DNA from: Sanderia malayensis
Taxonomy: Eukaryota; Cnidaria; Scyphozoa; Semaeostomeae; Pelagiidae
Reading direction: 5' to 3'
DNA: 64,000 nt
Assembly (NCBI GenBank): GCA_013076295.1
Contig: RQOL01000906.1
Coordinates: 3,968,001 to 4,032,000, forward strand
Below the pieces are notes generated by a model. That model was not told the DNA's origin and searched no databases. It saw only the letters and a list, made by a program, of their open reading frames with translations. The position numbers were made by a program, and so were the translations under genes. Below, one piece after another: positions 24,101 to 32,415 of this stretch (positions are counted from its first letter, which is position 1; each line of letters begins with the position of its first letter).

Positions 24101-25655
24101 TACATCCCTGGTTCCCAATAGTCGCGCCAATCAATTTCTTCTTCTCTGCCAATCATGTCTTTCAGCATCGGCTCTTCCCATCGCAACGAAAGATAAAATT
24201 CACAAACGAATTGTTGTTTTACAGTGTCTATATCTCCAACTGTAACAACACTAATTCTAACGTAAACATCAACAGGGTGTTGTCTTTGTTTAAACCATGT
24301 CATCTTTTTGATGCCCTCGCGAGTATTTTCCTCCACAGCATGGAGTTTTTTTTCGATTCCTAAAATTCGCGAGCCCATTACTTCCAAGTTGTAGTTCACT
24401 GCACGTAATTCAAGATCCATGTTTTCTCCGGAGTGTGGACGATGCATTTCAGTGTTAAATTTCTCTTTCGAAAATCATATATATAACTAGCTAAATATCG
24501 TGTGGATATGTGCGTTATGGACCAGCGTTTAGGCCTTCGCCTAAATACTGCTTCTTAGTTCTTTCTTTCCCACCAACCATTTCCCTTTCAAATTTCATTT
24601 CAATGCTCGTAGCTTACCAAATTAATTGTCCTATGAAACAATACGTTCTCTGTGCATCAGACTTTTATAAGCACGACGAGAATGGACTAAAAAACAGCTT
24701 GTAACACATAAATAAAAACAGCATGCACACCAAAACAAATGCAAAGGAAAACAGTAGCAAATTTAATTTACTTGACTTACAGAATTAAGCGGGAAATTGT
24801 TAATTCAAAGGAAGGCTTTATCCCTCGCATTGTCATCTGCCACGCAGCACAATCACTATTTTTAATGGAGAATGTTTTCCTTTCCTCCTTGAGCAGAAAG
24901 TGTTTATTGCAATTTGCGACTGCTTATATACATTCTAGATGAGAAATTTTCCAACACAGTAGAAAATGATGAAAGTATTGGAAAAAGCGATTATTATAAT
25001 GGACTAAAAACAGCTTGTAACACAAGCACAACATGCACACCAAAACAAATGCAAGAAAGGAAAACAGTAGCAAATTTATTTACATTTGACTGACAGAATT
25101 AAGCGGGAAATTGTTTTCAAAGGAAGGCTTTATCCCTCGCATTATCATCTGCCACGCAGCACAATCACTATATTCAATGGAGAATGTTCTTCTTTAGCAC
25201 AAAGTTTTTATTGCAATTTGCGTCTTCTTATATACATTCTAGATGAGAAATTTTCCAACGCAATAAAAAATGATGAAAATATTACAAAACGTGATTACAA
25301 AAAAGATCAGCAATATTCAGCGGTAAGTTTCTAAATTCAGTGCTACATGCTACCATTAAGTTTAATACCAAAACATGCGAGAGCTCGTTAAAGCAAGCAG
25401 GATTACAATATGATGATACTTTAAAATTTGGTCTAATAAGATAAAAATATGCACGTATATGTTGCGTTTTTAAGTAAACTGTCTTCAATTGATTAAACAT
25501 GTGTGTATTAAAAGTTAGTTTACATTCAACTTCAGATAAATACAGAAGAAACAAAAAAGCAGCTACAATCGATTGAGAAAGAAATAAAAACCGTAAAAAC
25601 CGACTCAGGTTCAGATGATGATCTTGAAGATTGGCTTGATACAATTTTAAAATAA
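21143..25655 (+). CDS. AVEN: AVEN-like apoptosis and caspase activation inhibitor
   Basis: AVEN binds Bcl-xL/Apaf-1 and activates ATM in animals. Seven exons whose phases all fit: 21143-21313, 21414-21492, 21612-21683, 21806-21984, 22091-22523, 25243-25322 and 25536-25655, giving 377 aa (human 362). Family hallmarks in order are DNWARYDE (human DNWDRYED), GADFEDLVSQSGTQTSSFAF followed by QDELDWN, the helical DLQRIAKSLDQINSSEKLAL, the acidic DDELDFLLSISMPQK, and the C-terminal DDLEDWLDTILK (human EELEDWLDSMIS). The Arg/Gly-rich N-terminus of vertebrate AVEN is replaced by a short basic one. Intron 5 (2.7 kb) contains the whole LGIC-2 gene on the other strand plus tandem exon-6-like copies. The stop is 28 bases from the LGIC-3 stop, so the 3' UTRs must overlap. 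Confidence 0.9.
22686..24447 (-). CDS. LGIC-2: Cys-less pentameric channel nested in AVEN intron 5
   Basis: Two exons, 24037-24447 and 22686-23654 (phase 0; the donor GTTCGT is atypical), 459 aa. The start MHRPHSGENM is followed by a shorter coiled-coil-like segment (LGIEKKLHAVEENTREGIKK) than in LGIC-1/3. The ligand-binding domain has RISVVTVGDIDTVKQQF, FYLSLRW, YWEPGMYFVDL and YFPFDYQTL, with no Cys-loop cysteines. The pore helix is PAERIQISLTLLLTSIAL, with M1 and M3-M4 as in its paralogues. After M4 it has a unique basic tail of about 85 aa (YTKSARHLIRKHEREYQKLR ... KKAKLKWKRLVKRDPTRSG) that LGIC-1 lacks entirely. It is clearly the most divergent of the three. Expression may interfere with AVEN because the two are transcribed in opposite directions over the same DNA. 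Confidence 0.87.
23790..23935. mobile_element. Worn MITE related to family A, LGIC-2 intron flank
   Basis: TTTCATAAGAAACCACTTTATAAGAAACTT (two blocks) at the left and AGATTTCTTATAA at the right bracket ACAATAGATTCC...TTCTATTGG...AACAATAG. The layout is that of family A but the arms are strongly diverged. It lies between LGIC-2 exons. Confidence 0.45.
24680..25330 (+). repeat. Tandem ~320-bp repeat containing AVEN exon-6 copies
   Basis: The unit begins near ATGGACTAAAAA(A)CAGCTTG and passes through AAGCGGGAAATTGTT, GGCTTTATCCCTCGCAT and CATCTGCCACGCAGCACAAT. It ends in an exon-6-like segment after TACATTCTAG. Unit 1 is about 24682-24999 and unit 2 about 25000-25322. The exon copy in unit 1 (about 24939-24995) lacks the donor and runs into the next unit; the copy in unit 2 is functional AVEN exon 6. 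The same array, with one and a half units, lies at 18.1-18.6 kb. Confidence 0.82.
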
Positions 25656-25683
25656 AGCAGTTCTGCAAAGAATTTTTTTCAGA

Positions 25684-27442
25684 TCATTCACAGGTAGGTT
25701 TACTTTTAAATATCATTCTCGGGGGCATCAAGTTATTTCTTGCTTCCTCGTAGTCTTCATCAATCTTCTCTTCCCGTTGCTTGAATTTCTTTATATGGCC
25801 TTGCGTTCTTGTTTTGCGGGTTTGGGTATATCTGTGCCAATACAAAAGGAATACACCTTGTATTGTAACAAATAGCGCCAGGAGAATCGCAAAGCTCCAC
25901 CATTCAAACATTTTCAGTGCACGAGGCTTGTATGAATGAATTAACGCAGATATTCCGTTTTGAACTGCCATGGCAAACTGGAACACCATGGAAGCCAGAA
26001 TATAGGACCCGAGCACCGTCGGTGTTGGCGTTTGTGGAATGTATCCATTGACAACATACTTCAAAGCAACGGACGTAAGAAGCAGTGTCAGTGAAATTTG
26101 TATTCTATCGCCGGGGGCGTCTGCGCCAACTGTATATACGGAGAACGTGAGAGCTGTGATCAAAGCCATGGTCAATGCAATGTTGTACAGAAAGAAACCG
26201 TACTTTCGACAGGCGTAGATCCTGAACTTGTACAACGGGAATAGATTTGGGGATGATGACATTGATGCTTCATCTTTCTTCTTGTCACAATACTCTTTCT
26301 TCGTGAATGTTTTTTCAGTAAGAATGCCTTTCTGGATATCCCATTCCTTTTCGGCAGCGAAATTCCACGTGCGAATGTTATTCCACAGTTTTCGTTCACC
26401 TGTGCCCTGTTCTATGACAAAATCCACTTTGGATATATCCCAATGTGACGTCATCGTGATCATAAATCTTTGATAATCAAATGGGAAATGGTGTATGTCC
26501 ATCTTCACGTGGAAGATTCCCTTGATGTGATAATAGAATATTCCCTGAGCAGTTTTCCCATCCTTGAATAAAACAACATCATGGTGTTATACGAACCCTA
26601 ATTTATCCCTGATCATTACCATTGCTTAACAAACATTAATCGTTCATCATTGATCGTTATTCATTAATCGTTGCTAATCAAAAATCAATTCTCGGATTAC
26701 TGTCTCGCCCGGGGCGTTTATTAAATTTTGTGATATTTTAGGGGGTTTCTATTCGAGGGGGCGTTAAATAGAGAAGGAGGGCATTTTTGGGGGGTTTTTA
26801 TTTAAAAACAATTTTAAATAGGGGGGCCTTTATTTAAGGGGAGCGTTTAATCGAAACATTACGGTATGTGATAAACTTGTATACCTTTTTTATTGTTTCA
26901 TTTCTTTCGTATGTCTCTATGTTTTCCAGATCGACAAAATAAATTGCTGGTTCCCAACAATTTTCTCCCCATTTGATTTCGTCTCCTGTCTCAACCACGT
27001 CATTTAGCTTTTCGTCTTCCCATCGCAAAGAAAGATAAAATTCACAACTGAATTTTTGTTTCACCGTATCTATGTCTCCGACTGCTACGATACTGATTCT
27101 CGCAAAAACTTTAACCATTTCTTCCTTTCTTATTTTATCACTCAACCATAACATTGGAGCTGGTGTGGATCTAGTATTTTCTTCAATTGCTTGCATCGTT
27201 TTATTGATTCTATCATCTTCAATTTTTTTCTCGATTCTTTCAACAGCTTGAAGCCTCTTCTCGATGTTTTCAACAATCTCAAACTTCTTTTCGATCCTTT
27301 CCAAAGCCTGAATTTCATTGTCGATTTTTTCAACGGTTTCAAACTTCTCCGCAATTTTTTCAATGGCCTCGAGTGTTTTTTGCATTACTCCAATAGCTTG
27401 CGCAATACCTTCTTTGTCTTTTTCCATGTTTACATCCGTCAT
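25684..27442 (-). CDS. LGIC-3: Cys-less pentameric channel with N-terminal coiled coil
   Basis: Two exons, 26885-27442 and 25684-26562 (phase 0), 478 aa; start MTDVNMEKDKEG (ATG complementary to 27440-27442). Heptad region with ERIEKKFEIVENIEKRLQ-type units, then ligand-binding-domain motifs identical or nearly so to LGIC-1 (RISIVAVGDIDTVKQKF, GENCWEPAIYFVDLENIE, HFPFDYQRF). Neither Cys-loop cysteine is present. Pore helix GDRIQISLTLLLTSVAL: Asp replaces the Glu at -1'. The fourth helix is FVTIQGVFLLYWHRY, followed by a charged ~45-aa tail (KKFKQREEKIDEDYEEARN) that is absent from LGIC-1, which stops just after M4. LGIC-1 and LGIC-3 are the closest pair and share 5' and 3' flanks, so they arose by recent segmental duplication. 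No signal peptide is visible. A worn MITE lies between the two exons (26698-26871). Confidence 0.88.
26698..26871. mobile_element. MITE of the TACCGTAAT...GCGTTTAAT type, LGIC-3 intron
   Basis: The right end GCGTTTAATCGAAACATTACGGTA matches the arm of the 46683-46788 element. The left end (GCCCGGGGCGTTTATTAAAT...GATATTTTAGGGG) matches its interior, with the extreme left arm eroded. Confidence 0.6.
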
Positions 27443-27459
27443 TATATCCAATTCTAGAA

Positions 27460-28360
27460 TTCAACTCCTTCTGGAAATTGTTACTCAAACATGAGTTTTT
27501 TTTATCTGGCTGGAGAAGTAGTTTGATGATTTCAAACTCAAATCTCGAAACTTCCGCTGCAGAGTGGGCTCGTCATGTTTATAACCGAATCAATATTGAG
27601 GAAATTATATTTTCCCCTCACCATTCAACTTTTTTCATGCATGTCAAATTGCCACTACAAAATTCAAAGAGACAGACAGGGCATATTGTCTGACAAACTA
27701 ACAAACATGCTAATTTTTGTTTTTATGGCTGGAATCGATAGATTAGTGATTAATGAAATTGCATTTTTGGAAACAGCTCAAATAGACCTATCGCATAATT
27801 TATAATTTTCTAATTTTTGATGAGATGAGCATTTTGGTCGATGACGTCATCAATTTTTTCCTCTTATTTTTGAAAAGTTTGTTTGTTTCGATGCCTCACA
27901 AATGCAAATTATCTTATTAAGACGACCTCCGTTTACTCAAGTTTAAAAAACAAAAACGTTTCAAAACAATTCGCAAGTTTGGGGTACTTTATTCTCACTT
28001 TTTCACTTCTTGTTATTTGATTTTCCAGTCCATTGTGCCCTTAATTTCCTTGTGTCAGCAGCAACTACTACTCCTATATTCTATATTCCATGTTTTACTA
28101 ATGTTCTTTTTCCACTTTGGGAAAAATGTTTTGTCATATTGTAGTGTAGCTGAAAGAACATTGAACAATAATAAACGACATTTTAATTTCTGTTCACGGA
28201 ACAAAATTTTCTATTTTTTCAATTGTATTAACACGCAAAAACAAACCATAAAACTTCATAATATTGCTAATAAGAATAATCTCTAACATGTTATTAGTTA
28301 CGTTCAAATCTCTAGTCAATGGTAAATTACATTATAATGCTGTTTAGGGAATGAAAAGTT
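27460..28360. other. Intergenic stretch upstream of LGIC-3 / downstream of PAQR
   Basis: No gene seen. About 27615-27720 (CCATTCAACTTTTTTCATGC) resembles the 5' flank of LGIC-1 and of the channel remnant, and probably belongs to the LGIC-3 promoter. The remainder is AT-rich unique DNA. A poly(A) signal for the PAQR gene is at 28364-28369 (AATAAA on the minus strand). Confidence 0.5.
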
Positions 28361-28421
28361 TAGTTTATTATTACCAGGCAACTTTAGCTGTCCATATACC
28401 GCTTTATATAGCTTCTAAGTC

Positions 28422-29549
28422 CTATTTAGTGTCCTTTTTTAGTTTGTAGTTCTTCGCAATCTGATCACTGTTCTTGCCAAAACACAAGGCAATGATAATG
28501 TTAACAGCGATGCTGAAGACCAAGGGTAGGAGGGAGTTGTTGATTGAGCCTTGGATTGGATGTGCCATTAGTTGATCTTTTCTTGCTATCATGTCCAAGT
28601 GTATTGCATCAAATTGGTATGAGGCTCCTATGGCAGTGAACACATGCAGGAAATGATGACTGTGCCCGAACATGTCGAATTTCCCCGGGAAAACCCGCTC
28701 TGGGAACCTCAACATGTTGACAATGGCGGAGGAAAGATAGAAGAACACGTGGATTTGAAATGCCCGGAACGAGACTGTCGATATGGCATCGAGGCTATCA
28801 TGTGAACAGAATAGCATCCGATACATATAAGGTGATGCGTTGACTATAAAAGGAGCGACAAATGACATGGTGCGGATTGTGTACTTGTACTTATGCCAGC
28901 GGAATCTTGTAGTGCAACAAAGTAGTGTGGTGCAAATGGAAGTCAGTGTTGATGCAATTATGAATGTCCATTCACTTCTGAATATCCACAATGTTGGGTT
29001 TAGTGGCCGGCCGTAATAGAAGAAGCCCTGTCCCGCGCATACGGAATAGATAGCAATGGCTGCGTAGTCCATGAAAAAGCAACTATGCTGCGCAGCCGGT
29101 GACATTGAATTAAACATATGCGCGGTTGAACTCGCCAAACAAAAACCGCATATGCCGACACCAGACGATAGCAGTGGCCATTTTGATTGGTCGTATATTG
29201 AATACGTTGTTGTGAAGAGCTCATAGAATTTCAATATGAACAAACCAAGGGCTATGAAATGGGACCAGAAGTTCAGCGCTTCATTGCATGTGGGTATAAA
29301 TGCGCTGTGCATGCATTCGATTACTTTCAAGTTAGGCCGTCGATAGCCGGTCATAATAAAAGGGATTCGGAACTGCGGAAGGATTTCGTCTCTGTGAAGG
29401 CCAAATTTCTTTCCCGGCATGGAAATTTCATTATTTTCTTGGTTATCATCTTTTCTTGTTTCTTTATGGAGTGGTTTCTCTTCTTTCTTGACATTTCCAT
29501 TGTTATTGTTGCTTTTTCTTTGAGCAAGAGTTGATTCATTGTGTGCCAT
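28422..29549 (-). CDS. PAQR-family seven-helix receptor (membrane progestin receptor-like)
   Basis: Single-exon, 375-aa protein. The start chosen is ATG complementary to 29547-29549 (MAHNESTLAQRK); no in-frame ATG lies further upstream in the open frame. A polar Asn/Lys-rich N-terminus of about 60 aa precedes the PAQR core: ILPQFRIPFIMTGYRRPN, NEALNFWSHFIALGLFI, SSTAHMFNSMSPAAQHSCFF followed by MDYAAIAIYSV, and the terminal SHHFLHVFTAIGA. The His and Asp residues of these motifs form the zinc site of the family. Seven or more hydrophobic segments are present. The GYRxPN and NExLNxWSH forms favour the mPR class (PAQR5-9) over the adiponectin-receptor class. It would act at the plasma membrane; the ligand cannot be inferred. 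AATAAA (minus strand, 28364-28369) lies about 55 bases after the stop. Confidence 0.9.
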   Translation of the reverse strand: MAHNESTLAQRKSNNNNGNVKKEEKPLHKETRKDDNQENNEISMPGKKFGLHRDEILPQFRIPFIMTGYRRPNLKVIECMHSAFIPTCNEALNFWSHFIALGLFILKFYELFTTTYSIYDQSKWPLLSSGVGICGFCLASSTAHMFNSMSPAAQHSCFFMDYAAIAIYSVCAGQGFFYYGRPLNPTLWIFRSEWTFIIASTLTSICTTLLCCTTRFRWHKYKYTIRTMSFVAPFIVNASPYMYRMLFCSHDSLDAISTVSFRAFQIHVFFYLSSAIVNMLRFPERVFPGKFDMFGHSHHFLHVFTAIGASYQFDAIHLDMIARKDQLMAHPIQGSINNSLLPLVFSIAVNIIIALCFGKNSDQIAKNYKLKKDTK

Positions 29550-29811
29550 GACCTTGAAATGGACTATATCAATAAACACTTTTCTTTTTGGTTTTCAATT
29601 GAAGCTGTCCTTTGAGGAAGTTAAATGCTCCGCACAGAAATATCTAAAAGAAAATTAACAATAATATACAATTGAACTTTAGCACCGAAGCTTTTAATTT
29701 AGTTTTAGTAGCATAGCACATTCCTTTTACGCTTTGTCTTTCAAACTTTTATGCATTCTCATCGAAAAAATGGCTTTCATTTCGAAATTTTAGATTCTGA
29801 TTTATATATGG

Positions 29812-31181
29812 GGTAGCTGGACAACTCGCCCCACTTCCAACTCGCCCCACCATATTATGGTCAAGTCGCCACACTTCTAAGTCAAGTCGGCCCACATGTG
29901 TTACCAACTCGCCACACCTGTGAAGTCAACTCGCCACATGAGAATATAATTCAATCAATGTACAAGGAGAATCCTGCAGTCCACGCTTTTGTCAGAAAGA
30001 TCCTTGCATTGCCTTTTTTGCCAACTGAACACATTGCAGAAACATTTGCCGTTTTGGAAGGCAGAGCAACAAATTTACTTCTACCTCTGCTTGATTATGT
30101 CAAAAATACCTGGATTGAGTCAGCAGTGTGGGATCCATCTTCGTGGTCTGTTTTCCAGCAACCAGTACGAACAAACAATGATGTTGAGGGATGGCACAGA
30201 AGGCTCAATAATAAAGCGGGTAGAAGTAAAATACAGTTTTACTTACTGGTACCACTGCTTCACCGTGAAGCAAAATTAGTAAATCTACAGATGCGTCAAG
30301 TTAGAGATGGGAAACTTTCGCGGTATCAAAGAAAAGTGCACAAGAACAGACAAGGACGATTTTTTAAATTGTGGGACGATTATACAGAGGAAAGAATTTC
30401 AACCTCGGGGTTATTACGTGCCTGCTCATACTTAAATGGACCATCGCAATAAACATTAGTTAAATTTTCTTTTGTAGTAAAAAATAATTAGTTAGTTAAA
30501 AAGTGTAATCTTGTAAGCGATATTGTTTAAGTAGATATATGATGTGTGCATTTCTTGTTTACTATAGTATATATATGTTAATTATTCTTATTATAATAAT
30601 TCTTAACTGTTCAGCAGCCCGGAGTTTCTATAAACAGTTTCTTACGAGGAATAATTCACTTGGGGGAGAATCTTTCAAACAAAAAGATCTTTCAAAATGA
30701 ATCGAAAGATTCATTTTTCTTCAAAAGAAAGGGACTCCAAAATGATAATTTAGGCTATACAGATTTTCATGCACAGATTTGCAACGATTTTCATTTTCGA
30801 CTTAATTAGAAGTTGTAAAGATGAATTTGCTCAAAATCATTGTTTACTCATACTCTCCCACCTTTATCAAACAAGACATTATTCACTTGATTTGTGTGTG
30901 ACAAATAAAGTCGGAAAAGGGGCCTAATTTTTTCTGACACAGGCCATCAACGAACTAAAATTTCAAAATAAAAATATACATCAAACTTAATTCACCAAAA
31001 TATGTACATTCACCGAAGCTGTAACGAGGACTCGTACCGTTGGGCAAGTTAACTTCTGAAGTGGGGCGAGTTGACATGTAAGGTGGGGCGAGTTGACTTG
31101 TAAGGTGGGGCGAGTTGACTTTTGAAGTGGGGCGAGTTGGTAGTGGGGCGAGTTGGTAGCGGGGCGAGTTGACCAGAAACC
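29812..31181. mobile_element. 1.37-kb inverted-repeat transposon with 8-bp target duplication
   Basis: Left end GGTAGCTGGACAACTCGCCC and right end (complement) GGTTTCTGGTCAACTCGCCC are imperfect terminal inverted repeats. The element is flanked by the direct repeat ATATATGG (29804-29811 and 31182-31189). Both arms carry tandem ~16-20-bp units around CAACTCGCC(C)CAC: about five on the left (29825-29940) and six on the right (31040-31175, read as GTGGGGCGAGTTG). Inside is a transposase fragment (29898-30452). It lies about 260 bp upstream of the PAQR start codon. Confidence 0.85.
29935..30452 (+). pseudogene. MULE-type transposase, C-terminal fragment
   Basis: An open frame of about 170 aa starts within the left terminal repeats and ends at TAA 30450-30452. 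Its content (AVWDPSSWSVFQQPVRTNND followed by VEGWHRRLN, then FYLLVPLLHREAKLV and FKLWDDYTEERISTSGLLRA) is the familiar C-terminal part of MULE-like transposases found in many invertebrates. The catalytic DDE part that should precede it is missing, so the element cannot move by itself. The first ~12 codons are terminal-repeat DNA. Confidence 0.8.
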
Positions 31182-31189
31182 ATATATGG

Positions 31190-32415
31190 CCGGCCTACCA
31201 TATTCGCTTGCTACATGAAGCCGGGATCTGATATCTCGATTTTGAGCTTAGCAAATAACATTTAACTTCCGAACTTCATCACTGCAGCAAACCTATTAAG
31301 GTTAAAAAGGCCGCAAGTTTCGGCTTCATGTCTAATATTATTCATCATATTACTAAGATTTTCAATCTTATTTTTGATAATCCTCGCTCTCGAAAACAAT
31401 ATAAAGACATCTTCCATACCTACCTTTTTGGCGTCGAGAATTCATGAATATGGATTCTTTATTTGCAAAGTTATGAAAATCATATTTAAAGCTTTCCATA
31501 TTTAATTTTAACCCGCAAAATCAAGCTTATCCAAAAGTCAGGTCAAGGCAAGACTCGTTGAAAACGAAGCAAAAACTTTATCATTATTAACTATTTAACT
31601 TTATCAACGAGAGAAGATAAAGAGTTTCTTGTAAAGTTTTCACTTACCTTTGTACTTCAAGAAGTCCTATTTCCTTCCAAATCAACTCTTCTACTTCAGG
31701 TTCAAAGAAATTATAGCTCCCGCACTGCAGATGTTAACATTCGTTAACATCGGTTGAATTAGGCTCTGGAGATAAATTGTCTATAATTCTTTCAGCTTGC
31801 TTTGTGCTGGCTTTTAATTCCGTTTTATCTGAACCGGAGATTCAACAACAGCATTGAGATTCTTTATCATCATTCTCTCGAGTCACTTTCACCTGCCATC
31901 CTATTGTTTCTTTTTCAATTGAACACATTTACTGTAAAGGACCTGCCCACCACCAGGGTCGTCATTGCCCATAAGGTGATATTGTCGAAATTCAAACGAG
32001 CCCGCCCGAACCTTGTAAGATGGAAAAAGGCCAAAACAAGCTTCATTACTTTCTCTAAAGCATATTGTTTTAAATCAGGACTATTTCCACTTATATATCA
32101 CTTATTTTCAGTCCCCTTTTTTCGTTCATAGGCCTGTTTCCTTTTATAGGAAATCCAGATCCGTATGGCGATTTCATTTCACGCATTTATAAACATAAAT
32201 ATTAACTATGCACAAGTTAAATAATTAAAAATGCATTTCTTTTTTCATTTCCAATGAACAACACCTACAAATCCTTTCAAATCTAAAATTTCTGTTAACA
32301 AAGATTTGCATTACAAAGAGGAAGCGAATTGGCTATTTTAAACACAATTGATTCCATCGTTATCATAATTATTTTTATACCTATTCAATATTCATAATAC
32401 TCTCTTTAGTTCAGT
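31190..32415. other. Intergenic stretch between the transposon and OTUB1
   Basis: No gene supported. The longest open frame (31802-32131, +) has no recognisable motif or splice context. AT-rich DNA, presumably including the OTUB1 3' UTR on the right. Confidence 0.5.
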
